Shown: positions 1 through 6,227, numbered from the stretch's first letter. The stretch: DNA of 7,295 nt from Nanobdellota archaeon (GCA_018894775.1 JAHIPG010000229.1:1-7295); one strand, 5' to 3'. Notes: generated by a model not told the origin, from the letters alone. A program made the numbers and translations.

Positions 1-36
1 AAGTTCGAGGCGTCCATGTAAATCTCGTTTGCTCAC
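1..36 (-). CDS. Probable 5' end of next gene (partial, GTG start)
   Basis: Immediately after the TGA of the small nuclease gene, with no intervening base, a GTG opens a frame with no stop for all 12 codons left in the window. The encoded N-terminus would read MSKRDLHGRLEL. A G-rich run (GGGGGT, the last Gly codons of the upstream gene) lies six bases before the GTG and could serve as ribosome binding site. An in-frame-shifted ATG at 17-15 is the alternative start. If real, the gene is translationally coupled to the nuclease gene and belongs to the same transcript. Twelve codons are too few to suggest a function. Confidence 0.33.
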   Translation of the reverse strand, partial: MSKRDLHGRLEL

Positions 37-807
37 TCAAGAACCCCCATGAAAGTAAAACGAACTATCGTTGACTACTTTATTTTCATTTTTATCAAAA
101 AGTTGAAATGTTGGCATCTCCGCATAGATTTGAGCATCCTTCAACAAGGTTTGTATTTCTCTTGAGGCCCCCAGTCGTTTCATTTTCGATATTTCGAAAT
201 ATACTATTTGCATCGGTATTGTACGACTACGTTCATGACAACATAAAGGATATTGTGTAGCAACTTCATATTTCGATAAAACCGATAACCAGTTCCCATA
301 AAAAACTGGAACTTCCCCTATTCGAAATTTTTTAAGTCGTTGGATGTAATCTGTCTTTTTACTCCCTTTTAATTTGGGCGGAAACCCGATATCTTCGGGT
401 GATGGATCAATAAACATCATTAGAACTGGTTCCTTTAGGTACTTGTTTATGTTCCAAAACCCAATAAACTGATGTATATCGCAACCAGTATCAGGATAAA
501 AAGCACGTTGACTCTTGTCCTTGACTTCAATCCAAATCGTTATACCACTTTTCATTTCTCCTCGAATATCGGGAGCAATTGCTTTAATTATTCCATCACT
601 ACTCTCTATCTGAACAATAGGTGAATCTCTAATATATAATGTCTCTTCTTCTGGCTCGTATTTAGAAATGTTTATAAATTCATCAGTTTCTTCTAGTAAA
701 GCAAGTGCCACATCTACAGTTTTTTCAGCAATTTGTACTGTAGAATCCTTATCAAGTTGTTTACCTGCTTTTTGATACTTGTCACGTTTTACCCACGTGT
801 AACGCAT
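37..807 (-). CDS. Small PD-(D/E)XK-type nuclease-like protein
   Basis: This 256-residue protein carries what looks like a PD-(D/E)XK nuclease core. The visible parts are a helix with Glu28 (AEKTVDVAL), a Pro-Asp pair at 79-80, and a strand ending in Glu94-Val-Lys96 (IEVKDK). A TGCD...Q stretch and a hydrophobic strand (VLMMFID, 128-134) follow. The spacing of D80 and E94-x-K96 and the later Gln fit the fold, which is used by restriction enzymes, resolvases and DNA-repair nucleases. The C-terminal half (about 135-256) is unrecognised. There is no signal peptide or membrane segment, so it should be cytoplasmic. The start is supported by a perfect AGGAGG nine bases before the ATG. The gene lies 36 bp after the helicase-nuclease stop, with no room for much of a promoter, so the two are probably co-transcribed. 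It is more A+T-rich than the helicase gene. The specific substrate is unknown, and the fold assignment rests on short motifs only. Confidence 0.72.
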   Translation of the reverse strand: MRYTWVKRDKYQKAGKQLDKDSTVQIAEKTVDVALALLEETDEFINISKYEPEEETLYIRDSPIVQIESSDGIIKAIAPDIRGEMKSGITIWIEVKDKSQRAFYPDTGCDIHQFIGFWNINKYLKEPVLMMFIDPSPEDIGFPPKLKGSKKTDYIQRLKKFRIGEVPVFYGNWLSVLSKYEVATQYPLCCHERSRTIPMQIVYFEISKMKRLGASREIQTLLKDAQIYAEMPTFQLFDKNENKVVNDSSFYFHGGS

Positions 808-816
808 GTTCTTATT

Positions 817-822
817 CCTCCT
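817..822 (-). promoter_or_regulatory. Shine-Dalgarno site of the small nuclease gene
   Basis: AGGAGG on the minus strand, nine bases before the ATG at 807. It lies within the 36-bp gap after the helicase-nuclease stop. It fixes the start codon and supports independent translation of the second gene from a shared transcript. Confidence 0.75.
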
Positions 823-843
823 AATCTTCTATTATATCATGTC

Positions 844-3585
844 TTACTTCGGACATATCCGTTGCATATCGCACTTTCGGCACTTATCTCCATCCTTAGT
901 CTTCGAAAACCGCCGGTGGAGGATGTCGTCAACAGCTCTTCGAACCTCTTCCTCCATTTGCTTCAGTGCACTGGGTGAAATATCTACATCGCTTAAAGAG
1001 TTATCGTCAAGGTGATGGACAACCGCCTTCTTGGGATCCAGGCCCAATGTCCGAAGGCTCGCTATCGCATAGAGTTTCAACTGCTTCTCGTAGTCCGTAG
1101 CCATATCATCCTTTTTCCGGTTTTTGAAATCCACAATCTCTATCCCCTGGAGATTTCCGTCAGCGTCTATCTTTTTGATGAGGTCAATCGAGCCAGCAAT
1201 CAACGCTTCGCCCAGAACAAATTCAAAACTTTTTTCAGTCTCCAAAATCCGGCTGAAGTCGCCACCGAATTTCTGGGCATAGTTGGTAACGATGCGTTCC
1301 GCTGCCTCCCGAAAACGCTGTTGAAATTTTGGTGGTGCATAGCGGAGGAAGAAATTCTCATCAACGATTTCTAGGACCTCATCCGAACTTGGAGGCCGAT
1401 TCTTGAACTTTGTGTGAATTGTGTTCAGAATGTTGTGGACCGAGCGACCATAACCCAAAGCCATGTCAACCTTCGGGTTGAAACCATAGATATAACGCAG
1501 TTGGTAGTCATGAGGACACCAGTCGAAGTATCTGAGCTCGCTGTAAGATGTCGGAAAGCCGCGAAGGGGTGCTGTGCATTCAAGCGGCAAAGACGGTCTT
1601 GTCGTCGGATCGGGGGTCTTGGGGTCCAGAATTGCATAGTCATTGGGGAACTCATCGAAGAACATGGATGGCTGTCTTTGGCGTGGGTTGGTAGCTTTAC
1701 TCGGCACAAATTCAGAACCAGTTAAGAACAAGAATTTTTCACTCCGGGTAATGGCAACATAGAACAATCTCCTCTCATCTTCATCAGTTCCCTCATATCT
1801 CTCAAAGTCTTTTATTATTTCACGAGGTATGTACCACGGATCCTCATGGTGCCCTTTGGATGGGAATCTGCCATCAATCAAATCGGAAACAAAGACTATT
1901 GGGAACTGAAGCCCTTTGACCGAGTGAATGGTCATAATTTTCACTGCATTAATTTTGGTGGGATCATCAGTTCCTCCTTCGTCATAGTTCAGCTCTGCAT
2001 AACCTTTAACGTAGCCAAAGAAATACTTAATATTCTTGAACTTGACACTCAACCCATATATGTTTTCAAAGTCCGAGATGAGCTGACTAAACCGCCCCAG
2101 ATTATACATAATGGTTTCTTCAAACTCGCGAGAGGTAGCACCCATGTACATTACAACAAGATGAAACAACTCCTGGAGGCTGATAAAGTCGTCTTGGTCT
2201 AGCGAATCTCTCTTGTCCTCAAGTTCCTGCAAGAAAAACTCTTTGTTCCCATCAGCACCGAAAACTTGGGCATATCGGGCAGACAGCATCTCTGGCGTGA
2301 CTTCAATCGCAGGATCACGCCAGTCAGAATAGGGGGGCTGATATCTCATCCCAGCCAGATAGTGCAATGACATCAGGATCAAATCAACCTCAGGAGCCTC
2401 GAACAGCCTGCCTCCCCCCTTCACGATAACTTTAATGCCTCGCGCCTTCAAACTGTCAATCAGTGGTCCAGCGGAGGTTTTGACCGAGCGGAGAAAGATG
2501 GCTACATCTCGGTAATCTAAGGAGGACTCCTCCCCTTTATTATTGACGTACCGTTTTCCTCGTAGTTCTTCAATCTTATCAATTATCCAGTTTACTTCAT
2601 CTTGCCAGCGCGGGAAGAAGACCTTATAAATGTCTCCCTTCTCGGATTTGATTTGCCCCTTATCCCATGTAGCGATGTCTTTCTTCAGCCGGTTTGGATT
2701 CCGTTCTATAACCCTTTTGGCGGAATTCACAAGGGCTTTGCTACTTCTGAAGTTGATGGTTATGTCCTCTTTGTGCACTCTGCGCTTCTTATACCGCTTC
2801 TCGAAGGTCAAGATGTTCTTGACATCTGTTCCCCGCCACTGGTAAATACATTGGTCATCATCCCCTACCACACAAAGGTTACATTCGGGGCTGGTCATCA
2901 GCGCGATGATTTTTTCCTGAATAGGGTTGATGTCTTGGTATTCGTCCACGGTGATATAGCGGTATTTCTCCTGAACACGTTTGCGAAACTCTTTGTCATC
3001 TTCCAAAAGACGAAGTACACTATACATCATACCTGAGAAATCCAGGAACTTCTTCTCCTCCAGCAGGTCAATATATTTCTCATACGCATTCTTGAAATCT
3101 GCTGGAAGCTTATCCGTATCAAGCATTTCCTCCCTGACGATATCCACATTGAAACAAAACTTGGAAACCTTCTTGTAGGAACGTTTATCCAGATGGTGCA
3201 ACCCTATCTTGTGAAAGTTGCTGTATTCATGCAAGAAGAGAACTCTGGTGTGTTCATCCAAAACATCGTAGTTCTTATACTTGGGAAAGTGATCCTTCAG
3301 CAACTCGAAACAAAATGAGTGGATTGTGCCAACATACATATCTCCCAATTCTGGATTGGTCGGACGCATCTCTAGAAGGTGTTTACGAATACGGAACTTC
3401 ATCTCCTCTGCTGCTTTATCGGTAAACGTAAACGCTACCATGGACCCAGGAAGCACCCCCTCGGCAAGCAGCCGGGCAATCCGTCGAGTGATTGTATCCG
3501 TCTTTCCTGACCCGGCACAAGCGATTACCTGCAAGAAGCCCTCGTCGAAGTTTATTACGTTCTGCTGACTTTTCGTGTAAGTCAT
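844..3585 (-). CDS. UvrD/Rep-family helicase fused to Cas4/AddB-like Fe-S nuclease
   Basis: This 913-residue protein is a complete superfamily-1 helicase joined to a RecB-family nuclease; it should unwind and cut DNA ends. Helicase motifs in order: Walker A ACAGSGKT (22-29), motif Ia AFTFTDKAAEEM (51-62), GTIHSF (86-91), motif II DEYQD (214-218), motif III GDDDQCIYQWRG (241-252), motif IV NFRS (278-281), motif V TIHSVKGLQFP (552-562) and motif VI VAITRSEKFLFL (610-621). The nuclease domain (about 680-913) has His717, Asp801 in GSIDLI, the DFK core (819-821) and Gln835. Four cysteines (690, 902, 905, 911) sit as expected for the 4Fe-4S clasp of AddB and Cas4. No catalytic residue looks lost. 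The architecture resembles AdnA/AdnB in one chain, but orthology is not established. The ATG at 3585 is preferred over a longer frame to 3696: it has GGTGA seven bases upstream and starts just before the Q-motif. The G+C content is clearly higher than in its neighbours. Confidence 0.93.
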   Translation of the reverse strand: MTYTKSQQNVINFDEGFLQVIACAGSGKTDTITRRIARLLAEGVLPGSMVAFTFTDKAAEEMKFRIRKHLLEMRPTNPELGDMYVGTIHSFCFELLKDHFPKYKNYDVLDEHTRVLFLHEYSNFHKIGLHHLDKRSYKKVSKFCFNVDIVREEMLDTDKLPADFKNAYEKYIDLLEEKKFLDFSGMMYSVLRLLEDDKEFRKRVQEKYRYITVDEYQDINPIQEKIIALMTSPECNLCVVGDDDQCIYQWRGTDVKNILTFEKRYKKRRVHKEDITINFRSSKALVNSAKRVIERNPNRLKKDIATWDKGQIKSEKGDIYKVFFPRWQDEVNWIIDKIEELRGKRYVNNKGEESSLDYRDVAIFLRSVKTSAGPLIDSLKARGIKVIVKGGGRLFEAPEVDLILMSLHYLAGMRYQPPYSDWRDPAIEVTPEMLSARYAQVFGADGNKEFFLQELEDKRDSLDQDDFISLQELFHLVVMYMGATSREFEETIMYNLGRFSQLISDFENIYGLSVKFKNIKYFFGYVKGYAELNYDEGGTDDPTKINAVKIMTIHSVKGLQFPIVFVSDLIDGRFPSKGHHEDPWYIPREIIKDFERYEGTDEDERRLFYVAITRSEKFLFLTGSEFVPSKATNPRQRQPSMFFDEFPNDYAILDPKTPDPTTRPSLPLECTAPLRGFPTSYSELRYFDWCPHDYQLRYIYGFNPKVDMALGYGRSVHNILNTIHTKFKNRPPSSDEVLEIVDENFFLRYAPPKFQQRFREAAERIVTNYAQKFGGDFSRILETEKSFEFVLGEALIAGSIDLIKKIDADGNLQGIEIVDFKNRKKDDMATDYEKQLKLYAIASLRTLGLDPKKAVVHHLDDNSLSDVDISPSALKQMEEEVRRAVDDILHRRFSKTKDGDKCRKCDMQRICPK

Positions 3586-3592
3586 TTCTCTC

Positions 3593-3597
3593 TCACC
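3593..3597 (-). promoter_or_regulatory. Shine-Dalgarno site of the helicase-nuclease gene
   Basis: GGTGA on the minus strand, seven bases before the ATG at 3585. It decides between this start and an upstream in-frame ATG at 3696, which would add 37 residues read through the intergenic repeat. Confidence 0.6.
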
Positions 3598-3610
3598 ATA
3601 TATACATAAG

Positions 3611-3662
3611 TTAATGTTTTTGTGTTGTGTTAAAACTTTCGCATCCCACCAGGAAACATTAA
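3611..3662. repeat. Inverted repeat upstream of the helicase-nuclease gene
   Basis: A perfect 9-bp inverted repeat, TTAATGTTT at 3611-3619 and AAACATTAA at 3654-3662, encloses 34 bases. It lies in the 133-bp gap between the HEPN-like gene and the helicase gene. It also overlaps the TTTTGTGTTGTGT direct repeat (3618-3630) shared with the gap at 6154-6166. It could be an operator, a remnant mobile-element end, or chance in A+T-rich DNA. Confidence 0.45.
3630..3641 (-). promoter_or_regulatory. Candidate archaeal promoter (BRE/TATA-like) for the helicase gene
   Basis: On the minus strand CGAAAG followed by TTTTAA resembles a BRE plus TATA element. The expected start site about 25 bases on would give a leader of roughly 20-25 bases containing the GGTGA site. 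The match is weak and the surroundings are A+T-rich, so this is suggestive only. Confidence 0.3.
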
Positions 3663-3718
3663 AGAGCCACCTATACCACATTAATAGGCGAGTCAATCAA
3701 TCTTTATTCTATCTTATA

Positions 3719-4507
3719 CTATTTCACCTTTTTTGCTGAAAATGATTCTCCACTTGAAACTAATATTATTCGTTCTCTCTCGGCATCATAAAAATATGCA
3801 GAAGGAACATGAAATCTTCCTTCTGTAATTTTACATCCACAATCATATGTTTCTACAGGGTCAATTTTCAATGGTCCAAATCCTAGATCAATCAATAATT
3901 CACATGTAGCAAGTTTTAGGTCCATAACGGATGCCCTCAGTGACAATATCTCAAAATCTTTTTTTGGTACTCTTTTTCCAATGTATGTAAAGATACATTT
4001 CTCAATGAGTGCGTAATTATTAACATCTACTCTGAACTCATAACCGATTTCTATCTGTTTTGGTAAATCAATAATTGGTTTAACCCCTTTTTCTAAAGCA
4101 TTCTTCAGAACCTTCTCATACTCTTTTTTACATGTTTCATCAATTAATCCACCATGATGTGTCCAAGTATTTCTTATTTGCCAAAGTAGGAAGATTGTGA
4201 GGTCGCATGGATCCAAAAAATTATAATTTATCTCCCATCCCGCACTGTATTTTCTGCCACGATGTTCTTTTATGAATGTATCAAAAGCATCGAAGAGTTT
4301 TCCAAGAGATAATGTATAATTTTCATTTTGTTTAGCCATATCATCTCTTTTTTTAGCTTCTGCTACATTACCCATTGCAACACAAGTCGCTGGAAGATTC
4401 TCAACAACCTTTAAATCTATGACAGTTGTTAATATTCCCATTTCCTGAACGATTTTATTGGGTTTTTTAAAGAATTTATCTTTATTTTCATTTGACGGGT
4501 CTGTCAT
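3719..4507 (-). CDS. Uncharacterised protein with HEPN-type RX4H motif
   Basis: I do not recognise the family of this 262-residue protein as a whole. The most informative stretch is IFLLWQIRNTWTHHGG, containing Arg112-Asn-Thr-Trp-Thr-His117. This is the R-polar-X3-H pattern (RX4H) that forms the active site of HEPN ribonucleases, and it sits at the end of a hydrophobic helix as in that fold. A helix-rich stretch lies upstream (about 57-85). The C-terminal part (about 150-262) is beta-rich, contains a CGC (224-226), and is not identified. No signal peptide or membrane helix is visible. The ATG at 4507 is preferred to the GTG at 4516 because GGGGTGAT lies four bases before it. The gene follows the DUF262-HNH gene by about 140 bp, with a short possible ORF between. 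If it is a HEPN RNase it could act as an abortive-infection effector. A non-catalytic HEPN-like fold is the alternative. Confidence 0.7.
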   Translation of the reverse strand: MTDPSNENKDKFFKKPNKIVQEMGILTTVIDLKVVENLPATCVAMGNVAEAKKRDDMAKQNENYTLSLGKLFDAFDTFIKEHRGRKYSAGWEINYNFLDPCDLTIFLLWQIRNTWTHHGGLIDETCKKEYEKVLKNALEKGVKPIIDLPKQIEIGYEFRVDVNNYALIEKCIFTYIGKRVPKKDFEILSLRASVMDLKLATCELLIDLGFGPLKIDPVETYDCGCKITEGRFHVPSAYFYDAERERIILVSSGESFSAKKVK

Positions 4508-4511
4508 CTCT

Positions 4512-4519
4512 ATCACCCC
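4512..4519 (-). promoter_or_regulatory. Shine-Dalgarno site of the HEPN-like gene
   Basis: GGGGTGAT on the minus strand, four bases before the ATG at 4507. It overlaps the upstream in-frame GTG at 4516-4514, which makes that GTG an unlikely start and sets the product at 262 residues. Confidence 0.6.
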
Positions 4520-4534
4520 AGTAACAATGCTGAC

Positions 4535-4645
4535 TTATTTCCGATAACGTATCCCAGCATATACGACGTTGCGACCGAAGGGCGCAATGTCCTGAAGGGT
4601 GAGCATGTAGCGTATATGTTGTGTTATCTGCCTGTTTGTTGCCAT
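4535..4645 (-). CDS. Possible 36-codon basic small ORF
   Basis: An ATG one base after the TGA of the DUF262-HNH gene opens a 36-codon frame ending in TAA, 27 bp before the HEPN-like ATG. GGAAGGA lies five bases before the ATG, a good ribosome site built from the last codons of the upstream gene. The product is basic (five Arg, a C-terminal Arg-Lys) and contains LTLQDIAPFGRNVVYAG; I recognise no family. The spacing fits a translationally coupled operon member. Against this, almost the whole ORF lies over a long nested imperfect palindrome (4541-4630). The reading frame may therefore be incidental to a structural element, or the ORF may be a fragment of a longer gene. Confidence 0.3.
   Translation of the reverse strand: MATNRQITQHIRYMLTLQDIAPFGRNVVYAGIRYRK
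4541..4630. repeat. Nested imperfect palindrome (attC-like topology)
   Basis: Three inverted repeats nest around one centre. The outer pair is GATAAC (4543-4548) with GTTATC (4623-4628). The middle pair is CATATACG (4558-4565) with CGTATATG (4611-4618), a perfect 8 bp. The inner pair is ACGTTGCG (4566-4573) with CGCAATGT (4583-4590), which pairs with one G.T. A GAA tip is closed by CC/GG. Unpaired spacers of 9 and 4 bases separate outer from middle stems, and 20 bases bulge on one side. Two short outer boxes, spacers, inner boxes and a variable tip resemble the folded form of an integron attC site, directly after a gene stop as in a cassette. The outer boxes do not match the GTTRRRY/RYYYAAC core consensus, so an attC call is not supported. 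A structured RNA or a palindromic element is equally possible. Confidence 0.6.
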
Positions 4646-4646
4646 A

Positions 4647-6002
4647 TCAATCCTTCCTAGGTCTTGCCCAATTGCAATACCTATGCGTTAATCTTGCATT
4701 TTCAGGTATGTGTTTACCACCGGTCCAGTATTGCTCGATATGATCAACTGCAGCATCATCAATGTTCTGAATATTTTGACCACAAATTGAACAAGTTGGA
4801 TCACCATCGTATAACTCTTGCTTTAATTTTAAAGAAAAGCAACGAGGATCCTTTTGAGCAATGCCGATTATGTCTTGAAGTGTTAGTCTCCACTTATCAA
4901 ATCGTTTTGTTACTGCTTGAACACTGCTTGTAGAAAGTTCTATAGTATCTATGAACTCCTGATCGCTAGTCATTAGGTGTATTAGCGCTTCACGAATTGA
5001 GTCTAGATTCTGGTAGACCTTGTTTTTATCTTCTTTCGCAAAAGAACCCATTAAAATATCATACAAAGAGGCATTGAACTTCTTAGGCCCCCAATATCCA
5101 TTTGCGTTCTTTTCATCTCCTTTGTAAAATCTTTTAAAAGCATGAATATCCAATAAAGACTTTATTATCATAACTGTATTTTTGAAAGCATTTTTTAACT
5201 CCGAAGCTTCTTTTTCTGATATGAATTGATATTTTTCCATATCATTGTTAAGAAATCTTCTCATCGATGGTTTATAATTGAGATAAGTTGCATGGTAAAA
5301 AGATGCAAACCTTAAAACAAGCGCAACATCTTTCATTCTTTTATCTGGTCTTTTTAAACCTAATAAATACATAAAATGGGTGTCTTTGGATAGTTCCTTT
5401 AATAATTGGTTGTATGAACCCCTATAAATACAATTTCTCAACTCTTGATCATTGAGGGAAACTGCTCCAGTATTTAATCTTTTAAATATCTCAAATTTTA
5501 AATCCTTCTCTGACTCTTTCCTAAATGTTATCGTCCGTATTTTGCAATATTTTATTTTGTCCTGTAACTCTTCGTCCATGTCTTTAAACATTTTTCCATT
5601 AAGCTCTGTAAATACTTCTACTCCTGCCAATTTGAAGTCCGTCCCACCAGGAAATTTTCCATCAATAAATGAAAAAAAAGCTGTCAATCGTTGTTGTCCA
5701 TCTATAACATATTCTTTTCGATCACTTTCTTCAGATAAATATATTACTGGAAGTGGTATATCTAAAAGTGCTGATTCTATTAATCTGCTTGACTTTGCTT
5801 TGTCCCACACAAAATGCCGTTGAAATTCAGGCTGAAGAATTAATTTTCCTCTTTTATATTTTCCATAAAGAGAATCTATTTCTGGATCCCCTTTCTCAGT
5901 ATAGATGCATCTTCTTGTAGGTGCTACTTCTACTCGTTCAATTTCTTCCTCTAATGGCTGCTCAAACTCTATTTCATCCAATTCTTTTATTTGTTCATTC
6001 AT
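4647..6002 (-). CDS. DUF262 (ParB-like NTPase)-HNH endonuclease, type IV restriction-like
   Basis: This 451-residue protein has an N-terminal DUF262 domain with FQRHFVW (60-66), the signature DGQQR (101-105) and FKRLNTGAVSLNDQELR (173-189). A helical middle (about 220-390) links it to a C-terminal HNH nuclease: Cys404-x2-Cys407, Asp-His (420-421), Gly-Gly (428-429), Asn435, His440 and Cys443-Asn444. All key residues are present. In GmrSD and SspE-type enzymes DUF262 couples nucleotide hydrolysis to recognition of modified DNA, and a nuclease domain cuts. Here the nuclease is a Cys-type HNH, and the chain is shorter than those enzymes, so the modification sensed cannot be inferred. The ATG at 6002 is preferred over one at 6035 because AAGGAGG lies eight bases before it. 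The next ORF begins one base after the stop. Location should be cytoplasmic. Confidence 0.92.
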   Translation of the reverse strand: MNEQIKELDEIEFEQPLEEEIERVEVAPTRRCIYTEKGDPEIDSLYGKYKRGKLILQPEFQRHFVWDKAKSSRLIESALLDIPLPVIYLSEESDRKEYVIDGQQRLTAFFSFIDGKFPGGTDFKLAGVEVFTELNGKMFKDMDEELQDKIKYCKIRTITFRKESEKDLKFEIFKRLNTGAVSLNDQELRNCIYRGSYNQLLKELSKDTHFMYLLGLKRPDKRMKDVALVLRFASFYHATYLNYKPSMRRFLNNDMEKYQFISEKEASELKNAFKNTVMIIKSLLDIHAFKRFYKGDEKNANGYWGPKKFNASLYDILMGSFAKEDKNKVYQNLDSIREALIHLMTSDQEFIDTIELSTSSVQAVTKRFDKWRLTLQDIIGIAQKDPRCFSLKLKQELYDGDPTCSICGQNIQNIDDAAVDHIEQYWTGGKHIPENARLTHRYCNWARPRKD

Positions 6003-6109
6003 TCTATCAACCTCCTTGGGCGACAAATGGCACATAACTCGTTCATATCCGAACTCATTTTCGTATATCCTTCCATTTTTGCATCATACCTAAATCCATT
6101 TTTTCTCAT
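5999..6109 (-). CDS. Possible 36-codon ORF overlapping the DUF262-HNH start
   Basis: A 36-codon frame starts at the ATG at 6109 and ends in a TGA that overlaps the DUF262-HNH ATG (ATGA overlap), an arrangement typical of translational coupling. The product would contain a CAIC pair near its C-terminus, followed by RPRRLIE. No Shine-Dalgarno site has good spacing before the first ATG, but a TATA-like box (6131-6141) lies about 27 bases upstream, which fits a leaderless start. An internal ATG (codon 18) has AAGGA nine bases before it. It could be a small regulator or leader ORF, or simply untranslated leader. Confidence 0.25.
   Translation of the reverse strand: MRKNGFRYDAKMEGYTKMSSDMNELCAICRPRRLIE
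6011..6017 (-). promoter_or_regulatory. Shine-Dalgarno site of the DUF262-HNH gene
   Basis: AAGGAGG on the minus strand, eight bases before the ATG at 6002. It is the strongest ribosome site in the window, and it decides against the in-frame ATG at 6035, which would add 11 residues. Confidence 0.75.
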
Positions 6110-6130
6110 TTCCTACATAGGCTTTGGCGG

Positions 6131-6141
6131 TATTAAAAATA
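6131..6141 (-). promoter_or_regulatory. Candidate TATA-like box for the DUF262-HNH transcript
   Basis: TATTTTTAATA on the minus strand in the 242-bp gap. A start site about 25 bases on would fall near 6110, at the first base of the possible 36-codon ORF and about 108 bases before the DUF262-HNH ATG. No clear BRE is seen, so the call is tentative. Confidence 0.3.
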
Positions 6142-6153
6142 TTGCCCTGATGC

Positions 6154-6166
6154 TTTTGTGTTGTGT
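6154..6166. repeat. Direct repeat TTTTGTGTTGTGT, copy 2
   Basis: The 13 bases are identical to 3618-3630. Extending to 6148-6166 and 3612-3630 gives 17 of 19 matches in the same orientation. Both copies lie in gaps upstream of minus-strand genes. A 10-base part (TGTTGTGTTA) of the first copy also recurs at 4617-4626. The function is unknown: a shared regulatory site or an interspersed repeat. Confidence 0.5.
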
Positions 6167-6180
6167 GTAGCATCTGCTAC
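6167..6180. repeat. Palindrome GTAGCATCTGCTAC
   Basis: The 6-bp arms GTAGCA and TGCTAC flank a 2-base centre, 65 bp after the MCM-derived gene. The right-hand ten bases (CATCTGCTAC) recur exactly at 7031-7040, upstream of that gene. It could be an operator for a dimeric regulator or a repeat-element end. It directly adjoins the TTTTGTGTTGTGT repeat. Confidence 0.45.
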
Positions 6181-6221
6181 CCGCAACTAACGGTTTCAGC
6201 ATAAAAGAATTTTTGTGAATC

Positions 6222-6227
6222 AAAAAA
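6222..6227 (-). terminator. Candidate oligo-T terminator after the MCM-derived gene
   Basis: A run of six T on the minus strand, 18 bases past the stop of the MCM-derived gene. Further T-rich stretches follow down to about 6203. Archaeal RNA polymerase commonly stops at such runs without a hairpin. The region is A+T-rich, so chance is possible. Confidence 0.3.

Noticed and set aside
733..1374. Plus-strand open frames over the small nuclease/helicase junction and the helicase C-terminus
   Set aside because: They lie opposite well-supported minus-strand genes, have no recognisable motifs, and show the leucine/serine-rich make-up of antisense frames.
1425..1709. Minus-strand 94-codon frame inside the helicase-nuclease gene
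   Set aside because: It is an alternative frame of the region around the Fe-S nuclease start, where the main frame carries clear conserved motifs.
2602..3036. Plus-strand 144-codon open frame
   Set aside because: It lies exactly opposite helicase motifs II-IV. Conservation of that strand explains its openness.
3611..3662. attC-like site in the gap before the helicase gene
   Set aside because: The 9-bp arms are present, but the GTTAAAA box lies inside the arms rather than outside, and no partner box is seen.
3586..3696. N-terminal extension of the helicase-nuclease by 37 residues from an upstream ATG
   Set aside because: The extension reads through the intergenic inverted and direct repeats and precedes the normal N-terminal Q-motif. 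The ATG at 3585 has a GGTGA ribosome site.
6003..6035. Longer DUF262-HNH start at 6035
   Set aside because: A near-perfect AAGGAGG site sits eight bases before the ATG at 6002, inside the supposed extra codons.
6081..6153. Inverted repeat GCATCA...TGATGC in the gap before the DUF262-HNH gene
   Set aside because: Only 6 bp with a 61-base loop and no nested pairing; expected by chance in a stretch this long.
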